Positions 35,101 through 44,999 of a stretch of 47,472 nt of DNA are shown here, piece after piece (position 1 is the first letter of the stretch; each line of letters starts with the position of its first letter). The notes beneath the pieces were generated by a model. That model saw only the letters and a program-made list of their open reading frames with translations. It made no database searches and had not been told where the DNA came from. This DNA is from Choristocarpus tenellus KU-1152 (lineage: Eukaryota; Phaeophyceae). Where the stretch lies: contig CAXNAD020000016.1 in the NCBI GenBank assembly GCA_964200185.2, positions 1 to 47,472 of the forward strand, in the 5' to 3' direction. Both the position numbers and the translations under genes were made by a program.

Positions 35101-38100
35101 AAAGTTTTTGTATATATACTGATGTTGTCACCTGCCTTCCCTTCCTGTTGGTCACATCACACTTGCCTGTGGCCTTTCATGGTTTGAAGTTGGTGGAGAT
35201 GGACTCTCTCCGGAAAGAGGCTGCTGAAGCACATCACTTGTGGAACCAAGAGGTAACGCTCCTGTAGACCTTTAGGTGCAACACAAAACTGGATCAGGGA
35301 TTATGTTGCTTTAATAATGTATTTTTTTTGCGTGGAGTATTTCAATGTGTGAAAGGGGGGCACACTTGATTTACTTGCAATGCTTGTTATGTAGGTAAGT
35401 TTTATGGTGGAATCTCCAACTGCTCTGTTGATGGGTTTTTTCTGTTACGTGGTTGTCCACTCCCGAGGTGAGGAGATGGTCAGATGGAAAAATTGGGGTT
35501 GATTTGTAGTCCCTTCATGCAAGTCAGAGTATTGTTCAATATGTGCTTGTTGAGTTCAAGTGTATCTCACCCATGTTCCTCACCTTCTGCCCTTCAGGTG
35601 GAAAAGGCAAAGGTCAAGGAGGCAAGACTTGTAGAGTTACAGAAGCAGTCGGCAGAACAGGTACAGTACTTCATTGTGTATTTAGTTCATTTGCTTGTTG
35701 TGGGTGTGGTATATACCTTTGGATGTGGTACTACTTTGTTGGTTCCTTTTGTAGTGCTGTGTGACTACAGTGTGACTACAATCGTATACATTTTATTCCA
35801 GCTTACCCCTAGGAATGGTTTGGTTAGTGTGCAACACCTCTAGTAATCTAAAGCAGTTGTAAGTAGGTTGTATAATGTTGATGGTAATTGGGTCAGGGGG
35901 GGGTTGTGATGATGAATATACTGCTGTGAATTTACTCTTACTGAGAGCAGTCACAAGGTAATTTGGAGTGGGGAACGTTACAGTTACTATAATTATAATG
36001 ATTTTTGCAGTGGGTTGTGTTGGTTCCTGTTTGTATTCCCATGCTGTACTCACTACGTTACACCGTCACATGTGGTATAAAGGTTCTTGAGTTGGGGCGC
36101 CTGCAGGAACAAGTTTTAGAGGGCAAGCATATTCGAGAAGAGCTCCTCCACGTACAAGGACTCAGGAAGGAGGAGAATGCTGAGCTGACCTACCTAAGGC
36201 AACAGGTTGCTGAGGTAGATCATTTAAGAGGGGAACTCGCTCACATGGAAAAGCTCAGGGAGCAAAGTCCTGACATTGACCATATACGGGAGGAGGCTAC
36301 ACGGGTCAGACGCATGGAGGAGGAAGTCGCCCACTTGGAGGTCTTGAGACAGCAGCAGGTGGCCCAGGTGGAGGGTCTTAGGCAGGAGCTAGCCCGTGTT
36401 CAGAACCTTAGAGGGGAGGAGAGCCCTGAGGTTGGCCAGCTGAGGGACCAGGTGGATGAGGCTTGTGAGGTGAGGCAACGTGTGGTGATGCTTGAGGAGG
36501 AACTTTCACAAATGCAGGGGTTAAGGCAAGAGGTTGCTGAGGTAGAAGAGCTGCGACAGCAGGCTGCCGAGGTAAGTAGGTTGAAAGAGGAGCTGCAGCA
36601 GGTTAATGAGGCAAGGGGGGATGAAGAGAAGGCACAGATAAGGCGCTTGAAGGAGGAGGTTAGTGAGATAGAGAAGATGGGACAGGCTAGTGTTCAGGAG
36701 GCTATGCGGTTGAGGGAGGAGCTTGGTGAGCTGCGGGCGCGAAGGGAGGAGGAGGTGACTGCAATGCAGATGGAGAGGGAGAGGGGGGTTAGGGAGGTGG
36801 AGGATTTGAGAATGCGGCTAGCGGAGATGCAACGCAGCCTACAGGTAAAGGGGTACAAAAGGAGTGCAACTGAGAATGTAGTTTGGGTATTTGACTGTAT
36901 TCGACTATAGTGAACTTGACTTTGTCGATACCACTAGTAGTTGTAGTCGGTGTGTGGACTGATCATTACATTATCCCCATTTAGATGTCAACCCAAAGTT
37001 GGCATCTAGCCCTAACCCTCTGAGGTCTGAGTCTGAACTGCAATTTTTCTTCTCTGTTAAAATTGTCACCATGTACAGGCAACAGTGGGAACAGCGCAGC
37101 CTGAATACCATTTGACTTTTTTGGACTCTACATAGTGTTTCAATCATTACATTTCAAGTGGGTTAAAGGAATGAGGTTGGTAATGCAAGTAGAGGCTGTG
37201 TCGTGTTTGTTTTAACGCCCTCCAATGATATGAAACTCCTGGTCATGTTATGTCTCTCGCCATGCATGCTATTGAGCATGTGTTTGTTCTGGGTTGGAGA
37301 TTCACTAAGCATTTGGTTGAAGGGTTTCATAAAGCCTTGAAGGAAACGTATGCTGCCATCTTACACGTATACCAAATCAAATGCTCGAAGAGATACTACA
37401 CATTCCTCCAACGCTGGAGTTGTCTATTCTCATTGCTGATGTCTATTATGCTGTTTATCTGTTGGTAACTTGAAAGGTGAACGAGGGGAAGATTGCCCAA
37501 GAGGGCCAAGAGGTCCAGGGAGAGGTGAGGCTAAGATACTCTCTGACAATTTTTCGCCTCTCATAGTCATTAACACACCAAAGGCTGGACCAAGTGATGT
37601 TATGAATTTTCAGGAGTGATACGGATGGAAGTGGTCAAGATGGTACAGTGCAGTATATATAGATTGTTTCAAAATGAACACACTTAATTGTTTTTTGTTG
37701 AACATGAAGTAAACAAGTGTACTTGTTTGTATTCAAATATTTCACTTGACTAGAGAGAGGATATTAGGGTTAGATATTGAGATCAATTTTTTCGTTCCTT
37801 TTTGTGAGGGGCGGGATGACTTTGTGAAATGTGTTACACTTGTTTGACACTAACCTGGGAATCTTAGTTTGTAAGGGGTGTTGTCTCTACTATGCCATGC
37901 AACTGAGCTACCCATCACCTCCTGAAACAAGCGTTACACTTGTTGTGGAGCGATTTGAGTATTATCATACCATCCTCCTTCCCACTTCCCCTCTACAGTA
38001 GTGGACAGTCATTTCAAAGTAAGGACCACATAGTTCCTCAGCTAAAATAAAATCGCACTGGCAAGTATAGATCTCACGTAACCCTTACACCCTGCACTTG

Positions 38101-41050
38101 GTGTTTTGATGCCTTTTTGTGTCTTTTATGTGGCATAATCCAACTTAGATGAATGGCAGTGATGACATGCTGATGCTGAGGCACGAGCTAGCCAGGGCAA
38201 GGGATGAACTGACTGAAAACATTGAGTACATGAGGTGATCTTGGATGTGCTCTATAACGGCCTCCGGTATTAATTCACCCTGCGAGGTCGAAGAGTCTCC
38301 TCCTGTTGCATGGTCATTCATGGTCATGCATGGTCACTATGAAAATGTGAAGTAGTCTGCAGAAGGAGTACTATATCCTCACACACAAGTCTTCTTGAGG
38401 TTCTCTTGAGTGGCAGAATATGTGCTATGGCACTCCTTGTGACATTATTGTGTGAACACTCTGACTAGGATGGAGCAGGGCTGACTATGACAAAAAAATA
38501 TATTTTATTTGAACATCTACCTGTTCACAATCGGTGTTTGTGTGACCAGAAAGCCCTTGCATTTGGATTGTCAAATTCTGTCTTTGTTGCCCTTACCTCA
38601 CCCCTCACCCCAATAAACATCCTCAGTTGAATCCATCCTCCCTTGCTGTGACTGTGCTTTATCAGGAATGAGCAGATAATAACCAAAGTTATCCGCCAGT
38701 GGGGTCGGTTCTACCTTGCCATGAGTAACCGAAGCCTCAAGAAGCGCATGAAAGCAATTAACAAGAGCAAGGTAACGATATCCTCCCCCTGTGTGCAATT
38801 TTTTGCATCAGTGTTTTGTGTCAAGAATTGTTTGGAGCGTTGGCTGTGCTGTTGGCTGGTTTTTTGGTGTACGTGAAGAAGAGGTTGGCTGATATCATAG
38901 TGGTGTTGCGGGTGTGTCACTAATATCGTGTCTCACTAATATCATAGGGGTTCTAACACAATTGAATTTCAATTGAGTCACGGGATGTAGAACACACGTT
39001 TATTTTTATTTATCTTGATTTATCCCAAGAGATAAAATCTTTGATGCAAAAGTTCAGGTCTGTTGTTGCGTTTGAGCCTCATCAACTTGTGTCCCTTGTA
39101 TGTAGTTGAAGGGCTGTAAATTGACTTTTTTGTCCTCTAGAGATTCAGTTAAGCAAGTGCCTACCTGATACATTGTAGATTAGTGGCATACCTTGACCTG
39201 CATGCTGCACTGGAGGTGCCTATAACGGAAAGGAAAGTCCCATAGGAGTGTGTTCCCAGAGGAAGCCAGTCAGTGTGGCTTGAGAAGCCAGTCAGTGTGG
39301 CTTGAGAAATTCTGCTTCGTTTGTGGCTCTCTTTTATGCAGGTGGAGTTGTCTTGGGTTTTAGGGATTGATTGCTTGGTATGATTGCATGAACTGACATG
39401 AGCTCAAACAAAATCATGAGCTAACCTGGTGTGGGGTCTCGAAGGTTCTCATTTTTTTTTTTTAATGCTAGATTGTTGTGTCAGAGTTACCCCATTAACG
39501 AGATCCACATGCCTTGAGTTGCTGTTTCTGACACAAACATTGAACCGCCTCCAGGGAAATATAGCGGTCATGTCTGATTTTGACCCCCACCTTGGTATCA
39601 ATCCTGATCATGTGTTAACCTTTCCCCGTATTTTTTTTACCCAATCACACTTCCACGCTGTTGACTTCCTTCTAATGCTCCAATGCTCTTTGAAAACCAC
39701 AGGCTGCTGCTGGGATAATGATTGCTTCGCCACGGCACCCTCACCCAACTGGTAGCCTTCTGGGAAGTGAATCAGTTAGTGTTGACACACATACGCCTGC
39801 TTCATCAATTGGCACACACACCCCTTCTAGAGACTTGGCACGGGGGGAGGCTTTCCTTGAAGAGGACTTGACAAGGTCACGCTACTTAGCTATACGTGAA
39901 CCCTCTCACAATTCCCCACTTCAGCAGATGAGGGATGCCTGGGATGAAGTGACCAAGTTGGTTGAAGGAGCATCGGTGAGTTGAGGAGTGCAGTCGTAGT
40001 AGGGTCGATGATGGGGGCGAAAAAGGGCACGTTTTTATGGATTTTCATCTTTGCGAGCCTTACATTTTGTGCTTGAAGAGGGTGGTTGATGTCATTCCCT
40101 CCCTTCATAAAATTACCTCACCTTTTTTTTACCACTGGTGGCAATACCCCCCCCCCTTACCTCCCATCCTCACTCCCATATCTACCCTATTTCCCCCACA
40201 GTCCTTTCTCAAGACCTGAGGAGGAGTATGAGGCCATGATAGTCAAGTAGTCAAATGTTGTGCTCAACTAATGATACTCTTTACCCTTTGTGTTGCACAG
40301 TCCATTGATATTTCAGAGGAGGGCCCTGATCCAGAGACCACCACTACCAATGGTGGAATCGGCAGCGAGTCAAAGGTTGCCCCTCAGTCAAGGCAGAACC
40401 GTGCAATGGCCTCGATGTCTTTAGCTCAAAGGCGTGAACTTCGCCAGAGGAAGAGAGATGCTGCTGCCAAGGCAACAAATGGTGGTATTCAACCCCTCTA
40501 CCCAACACCCTCCAATGACTCAGGGCCACGAGCGTTATCAGATGCCGCCTCTCAGCCTCCTCCGGTTGGCCCTCCACCCCCAGTTTCCAGGACAAGCACA
40601 CCCCCTTCCCATGCGAGTGGGGCGTTCCCCACACCAGCCAACTCGGTGTCCACTACCATTGATGCTGATGGGGAAGGGGTATCATCACCAGCATTGCCTA
40701 CAGAGGCAACTCCTCTGTCACCAGGCGAAGTTTCCCCCTCAGGTACTGGACACTCCGCAGCTGCACCTTCAATGGCACCCCCTCCACCGCCTATGATGGG
40801 CCCACCGACCACTGGTGCTCTTCAGCGTAGGGCTAGCACTGGTGCCACAAATGGATTGGCTGGGGGGAGAGCCCCCAGTGAGCTTTATCCACGACCATCA
40901 TTCAACCCTGATGAGGCAGTGATGAGAGTGGCTGCCAAGGCAGAACAGAAGGGCGATTTCTGGAAAGCAAGATTTTTGGATCTTGTTGTATGGGTTGCAG
41001 CATATGTGGTTCTGACTTTTGCATCAGATCATAGTTTTGACCCTTGCTGA
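22747..41050 (+). CDS. Giant coiled-coil protein with Pro-rich C-terminus, at least 23 exons
   Basis: Exons: 22747-22863, 23007-23134, (gap), 23945-24034, 24813-24956, 26001-26092, 26732-26858, 27309-27465, 28137-29227, 30583-30741, 30996-31049, 31524-31586, 32570-32632, 33246-33308, 33617-33649, 33993-34055, 35190-35252, 35598-35660, 36083-36844, 37477-37524, 38149-38234, 38666-38771, 39703-39975, 40301-41050. Phases agree across every listed junction except 23134/23945, where an unfound exon of 3n+1 nt is required. The product exceeds 1,530 residues: a charged N-terminus, a long Glu/Lys/Leu-rich rod, a short non-coiled basic segment (QWGRFYLAMSNRSLKKRMK), and a Ser/Thr/Pro-rich tail. No motor, GRIP or other named domain is visible, so the family is unassigned; a golgin-, tether- or cytoskeleton-like scaffold is only a structural guess. 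Start at 22747 is the first in-frame ATG after a stop at 22708. Confidence 0.8.
28137..29227 (+). other. Largest rod exon: 53/60-residue coiled-coil repeats and 32-residue tandem duplication
   Basis: This 1,091-nt exon encodes about 364 residues of uninterrupted Glu/Gln/Leu/Ala helix with no proline through its main body. Repeats beginning LEG or LEK start at 28265, 28424, 28604 and 28784, giving spacings of 53, 60 and 60 residues, with conserved positions such as VVE, (E/D)V and L(Q/K) at matching places. A 96-nt unit (EESRR.LEEEL.VAKN.) is duplicated in tandem at 28976-29071 and 29072-29167 with high nucleotide identity. The 5' edge is a GAGCAG tandem acceptor. Confidence 0.85.
29698..29716. 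repeat. Interstitial TTAGGG-type tract
   Basis: GGGTTAGGGTTAGGGTTAA lies within the 1.35-kb intron after the largest rod exon. It is the longest of several short telomere-like tracts in the window; others are at 15169-15183, 22623-22632, 30405-30418 and 41199-41210. Confidence 0.8.
31726..31751. repeat. CT-rich microsatellite in a coiled-coil gene intron
   Basis: Alternating TCTC with a single GTC interruption, in the intron between the exons at 31524 and 32570. No adjacent acceptor. Confidence 0.85.
34906..34915. other. Assembly gap (10 N) flanked by poly-G and a repeated junction sequence
   Basis: Ten N bases sit in the intron between exons 34055 and 35190. GATTTCAAGTC occurs just before the gap (34895-34905), preceded by a G-rich run. 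It recurs at 34988-34998 after a run of 25 G (34964-34988). The intron length here is therefore uncertain, and one of the two copies may be an assembly artefact. Confidence 0.95.
36083..36844 (+). other. Rod exon with ten-residue LRxE(L/V)AxVxx repeats
   Basis: This 762-nt exon (254 codons, phase 0-0) encodes a highly charged helix. From 36101 to 36580, Leu/Ile/Val/Met-starting units follow one another at 10 or 11 residues, with a single 17-residue unit; examples are LRQQVAEVDH, LRGELAHMEK, LRQELARVQN and LRQEVAEVEE. Core positions are spaced 4-3-3 rather than the 3-4 of a heptad. The exon's last part returns to irregular coiled-coil sequence. A near-consensus donor GAG|GTAAGT lies inside at 36568-36576. 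Confidence 0.85.
38149..41050 (+). other. C-terminal exons of the coiled-coil gene: basic segment and Pro/Ser/Thr-rich tail
   Basis: Exon 38149-38234 is a last short helical stretch ending in phase 2. Exon 38666-38771 completes the Arg codon and encodes QWGRFYLAMSNRSLKKRMK, a compact basic/aromatic segment unlike the rod. Exon 39703-39975 is Ser/Thr/Pro-rich with two TP-containing near repeats (DTHTPASS, GTHTPSRD). Exon 40301-41050 has an Arg-rich helix (LAQRRELRQRKRD), then long Pro/Ser/Thr-rich stretches with PPVGPPPPV and APPPPPMMGPP. It ends in about 16 hydrophobic residues and a TGA at 41048-41050. An alternative is a donor GTATGG at 40989, which would put the true end further downstream. 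Confidence 0.65.
39263..39306. repeat. Perfect 22-bp tandem duplication
   Basis: AAGCCAGTCAGTGTGGCTTG plus AG occurs twice back to back in the intron between exons 38771 and 39703. A recent duplication with no obvious role. Confidence 0.85.
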
Positions 41051-43254
41051 TCAATAGTAAGTGGTGTTTGGGAGAAGTAAAACCCAATGTCACAGGGAGT
41101 TTGGTTCGATAAGGAGCTGAGTGTTAACTCTGGTTGTTGTGGTCCCTTATTGTAGGTGCCTTGTGTGTTGTTGCTCATGGTCTTGTTAGTGTGTTGTGTT
41201 AGGGTTAGGGTGGTTGAAATGGATCATGATGAAGTGGAACTTGTGTTGTGTATCCCATGTAACGGTTTTGTGTGCTAATTGTACTTCAATTTGTATGGTT
41301 TGAGTGACTCACAGAGTGAAGAAGTTGAGAAATTCTGGTGTAGTGAGACACTTGTGGGTGGAATATTTGTGGGTGGATATGTACAGCATACTCTCACAAG
41401 GATGCACTTGTTCTTGGTGTGTGCATTGATATCACAACAGTTACAGAGAGTAGATGATTTCCTGGTTCCTGTGATTGGTGCTGAGTTCTAGTAAAATGTG
41501 ATTCCAATTTGTCGTGTCAGCGGGTGGGTGTGGTGCCTGCCTGTCGACGGGGAAAAGACATAAATTTTACAGTGTGCACCTCAGTCTATCTATGATAAGG
41601 AAGAGTTTGTCATGCAGCTTGAGTGTGCCCATTGTTAGGAGAAGTTATTTCCGTGAGGAGTTTGATAGGATAGCATTAATATGGACTTTTGAATCATTGA
41701 CAAAGTAAGTTTCGATGGGAAAGTACTCTTTGATCCACATTTTTTGTTATGTGGGAAGATAATCAAGATTATATGTGCAGTAGAGGTTTGTGATTACTTT
41801 CTGGCAGGTGACATAGGTAGCTTGCCTACGAATTTCTCAAAGATATTGGAGGCAACTGCGTTAGGAAGGAAAAACACATCAATAATCCTGAGGGTACCAC
41901 AGGCAAATGTTCAAGTTCTAAACATTAATCCCACAACAGCAGTATATCTTTGGTATCACCAGATTTTGAAGGATTTTCAAATTTTTGGGTGTTATTTAAC
42001 TTGGCATGGACATTGTACACTGCCACAGGGTGGAGAACATATTGTTACAGAAAATAAAGTATATATATTATATTCGGCACATGCTCCTGAGTTTTAAGAA
42101 GCAAGGTTAATGCGTTCTTGGATCTATATCATTTTGTTTATCAGATTCTATACCAAATTGTATACCGTGCTGCCGAATCAGGAGGTTTTTGTTTCACTAA
42201 ATGTTCCATGACACAATGATCTCTTGCGTATAATGGCATACAGTTGAAACAAGATGTTGCTGTTATATCTAGTTTTACATCGTTTTTTCACTCAGGTTCT
42301 CTTAGCCATCTCCCTTCATGTCCAGGACTTGCTCAGCCCGCCTCCATAGGCTAGTCAGTTATTATCAAGATCATTGTTAAGTGGCAAACGAAGAGCAACA
42401 AAACTAGAGTGATATCGGGAGAATTGGGTCAGATTGTATGGCCCAGTCGAGTTGTGCCTCTACCTAGCCTTGTAGAGGAGGTGGGGAGGCTGGCCCTGAT
42501 TAGGCAGTCTTGACAATGGGAGGAGATGAGAGCCCTTCCCTGAACCTCACCTTTGTAAACACAGAAGTATATCCACTGAAGTACACAACACAGCACTGTG
42601 TTGTGTGCTGCGACGTGTACCTCCATACCAGACAACTCTCATGTGTATACAATACGCGACCATTGCCATGACCTGCTATTACAAGCAAGAGGAAAGCGCA
42701 CACATTACTACCACAACAAAACAGATAATTCCAGAATAGAACACTTCAGTTATCATTCATTCTTACAATTAGCACAGTCAACTAGTAGTAGTAGTACAAA
42801 GTATATCTCACTAAAGTACTGTAAGGAAGAGCAAAATATGTTAGCCTTGGATTTGGCATAGACAGACCAACACAGACCTGTGTGGGTTGTGTAGGTCAGT
42901 GCATGTACTCCTTCAATACAACGAATTGCAGCCACTGCCACCAGCTGTTGTTGTGAGCAACTAATTATAATTAATCTGTATGGTCCTTCATCGGTAAAAG
43001 TACATTTCACGAACTGTCCCGACCATGGTATCATAGTTAACTTGTTCAACCTTTGATCATATAAACCAAACAAACCCAACCAAATAATGTTGTGTCAGTC
43101 TGTTGTCCACAAAGCAAATAAATAATTTGGACACCCTGTCAGTTCAATATCTCCTCGTGGGACGTTGTGACAATTCCAGGCCTATGATGAAAAATAGAAA
43201 TTTCTTGGAAGGAGGACATGAGTCGTTTTGGAGAATGGATGAGAGACACCACCA
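41051..43254. other. Intergenic stretch downstream of the coiled-coil gene
   Basis: It contains a short TTAGGGTTAGGG tract (41199-41210) and an open frame at 41744-42097 (117 codons) that I cannot assign. If the coiled-coil gene is spliced at 40989, further terminal exons would lie here, but none could be singled out. Confidence 0.55.
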
Positions 43255-43690
43255 CCCCCATCATCATCATCATAGTAATAATAATAACAATAATCATCGT
43301 AACACCAATCACAATGATAACGATAATAATCATGATCCTGATACTCATCATAAATATAATCATAATCATAAAATCATGATAATAATTGCCATAATCTTGA
43401 TCAAAATCACAATCATAATTATCGTCACAATAACAATAATAGTAAATGATCAAAATGATGTATCATAATCATCATCGCAATTGTCATCATAATCACAACC
43501 ATAATGATACAAATAGTAAATATAAATGATCAAAATGTTCGCAATCATGAGAATGATAGTAGTTATTGTAATCAAAATGATCATGATCCAATCCATAATC
43601 ATAATCATTATCATTATCATCATCACACAAAAATGATACCAATCAATAATGATAGTGATAATGACGAGTTAATGCTAGTAATGATAATGG
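43255..43690. repeat. AT-rich trinucleotide-like low-complexity tract (ATC/ATA/AAT)
   Basis: Long imperfect runs of CAT, AAT and ATC with frequent TGATCA and ATCATG. Open frames across it encode only His/Asn/Asp or Ile/Met/Val strings on the two strands. No gene. Confidence 0.85.
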
Positions 43691-43847
43691 GAAAAGTTCC
43701 ACTATGATGGACAGGTCTCATTGCGACCTGTTCTCAGTCCAATTCACATCCGGGCACACACATAAGTGTATTGCGCGCGCATATTTCTTTGTCATTTTTG
43801 ACGTTCCCATCAACATCAAACACAGATAAGTCGCAACAATTCTCAGA

Positions 43848-44130
43848 CCGCTTGCCGCTGACGGTCACAAGGATGTGACGTCACCCATCTGATCCAAGAT
43901 TCCTTTCAAACTTCTCCTAAGATTTCATGCTTGAGAGAGGTTTGGGTTTGAATAGCCGATTTCAAAAATTGAGGATGGAGCTTTTCGTTGAGGATGGGCT
44001 TGACCCAAAATTGACTGGGATAAAGTGTCGATATGTATTTTGTTTTAAATGATCAAAAACACCCCTCCATGACACAACCAGTGATTCTGAATACCCCCCA
44101 CGACTGATTGGGCCCTTCCTCACAACAATG
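43848..44130 (-). repeat. Composite repeat unit 1 with TGACGTCA palindrome
   Basis: Shares about 95 bp with unit 2 (44175-44281): CGCTTGCC, GACGGTC, GGATGTGACGTCACCCATC, GATCCAA, AAGATTTCATG and TTGAGAGAGGTTTGGGTTTG. It then shares a second block containing AGTGATTCTGAA. An extra segment at 43951-44040, homologous to window positions 1-49, interrupts it. The TGACGTCA (43876-43883) is a perfect bZIP/CRE-type palindrome, but here it belongs to a repeat. Confidence 0.7.
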
Positions 44131-44204
44131 GTACTCCCGCCAAGGCCCGAACCCGGAACCTCGGCTTTATGAGATCAGATCGCTTGCCATTGACGGTCGC
44201 AAGG
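44129..44204 (-). mobile_element. tRNA-Met-like relic, probably a SINE head
   Basis: The minus strand reads in order: a D-arm-like GACCGTCAATGGCAAGCG, an anticodon-loop-like TCTCATAA (CAT, Met), a T-arm/B-box-like CCGGGTTCGGGCC, and a terminal GTACCA. The spacing is that of a tRNA. The 5' seven bases do not pair with the 3' acceptor strand and the T-stem is weakened by G-T pairs, so it is not a working tRNA gene. An internal polymerase III promoter of this kind inside a repeat is the hallmark of a tRNA-derived SINE. Confidence 0.5.
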
Positions 44205-44350
44205 ATGTGACGTCACCCATCGGATCCAATATTCCATTCAAACTTGTAAGATTTCATGGTTGAGAGAGGTTTGGGTTTGTTAAAAACACCCCAAATAGTG
44301 ATTCTGAACACACACCCCACCACTAATTGCACCTTCCCTCACCACACTAG
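44175..44350 (-). repeat. Composite repeat unit 2 with TGACGTCA palindrome
   Basis: Second copy of the unit at 43848-44130, lacking the inserted segment. Its TGACGTCA is at 44208-44215. It is immediately followed on the minus strand by the tRNA-Met-like relic. Confidence 0.7.
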
Positions 44351-44490
44351 TAACGACAATAATAATCAAAATGGCAACAAAAATAATGAAAACGATGATG
44401 TTAGTAATAATAATAAAAAATAATATATTAATTATATATTACTTCTTATGTTTAGGATATTTTTTTTCTTTAGGGCTAATAACGACATGT

Positions 44491-44747
44491 ATATATATTT
44501 TATTATTATGCCCTCTGACATTTTGCAGATGTGTCAGGGGGAAACCAATGAAAACTATATACATATGAGTATATAAAATGTCCTAAACATAAGAATACTA
44601 TAAGACATTGTGTGGAAACCACTAATCACCACTATCAAATATTGTACTACTGTCGTCCTTATCTTCCCATCTATATATATAGTTTTCATTGGTTTCCCCC
44701 CTGACACATCTGCAAAATGTCAGAGGGCATAATAATAAAATATATTA
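44491..44747. mobile_element. Inverted-repeat element with ~70-bp arms
   Basis: Left arm 44491-44561 and right arm 44672-44747 are near-perfect reverse complements, sharing TTATTATGCCCTCTGACATT, TTGCAGATGTGTCAGGGG and GAAACCAATGAAAACTATAT. The interior is about 110 bp and non-coding. This is a foldback or MITE-type element. Confidence 0.8.
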
Positions 44748-44846
44748 ATCATTTCAAACTAAATTATCAAAATAAGAATACCAGAATCAGAATCATAATG
44801 ATGATAAAATCATAATAATAATTATGATCATTACAACTAAATAATT

Positions 44847-44999
44847 TATATTATTATGCCCTCTGACATTTTCCAGATGTGTCAGAGGAAAAAATAATGA
44901 AAAGTATTCGTCTCTGAAAAATTCCTAAAGTAACACTTGTCGCAACAGTGAAAAATGTTGATCTATTTCCTATTTTACTAATATATTGTACTATTGCCT
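44847..44999 (+). repeat. Related partial copy of the 44491-44747 element
   Basis: TATTATGCCCTCTGACATTT is followed by a diverged GATGTGTCAGAGGAAAAAAT and unrelated-length interior ending TATTGTACTATTGCC, which parallels the interior of the first element. A single arm only. Confidence 0.65.

Larger units (their letters stand above)
31524..35660 (+). other. Cassette of six 63-nt (three-heptad) exons plus one 33-nt exon
   Basis: Exons 31524-31586, 32570-32632, 33246-33308, 33993-34055, 35190-35252 and 35598-35660 are each exactly 63 nt and start and end in phase 0; 33617-33649 is 33 nt. Each 63-nt exon encodes 21 residues. Hydrophobic or small residues recur at positions 4, 7, 11, 14 and 17/18 in most of the six, so they share one heptad register. 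Introns between them are about 280 to 1,100 nt. Each can be skipped without a frame change. The preceding exons of 159 and 54 nt encode 53 (6x7+11) and 18 (7+11) residues. Confidence 0.85.

Noticed and set aside
41744-42097. 117-codon plus-strand open frame after the coiled-coil gene
   Set aside because: No family resemblance and no good acceptor linking it in frame; kept only as a remark in the intergenic entry.
43103-43468. Open frame encoding a His/Asn/Asp-rich protein
   Set aside because: Explained by the CAT/AAT low-complexity tract, which is open on both strands.
43876-44215. Two perfect TGACGTCA (CRE/bZIP) sites
   Set aside because: They belong to the two copies of a composite repeat far from any gene start; regulatory use is unlikely.
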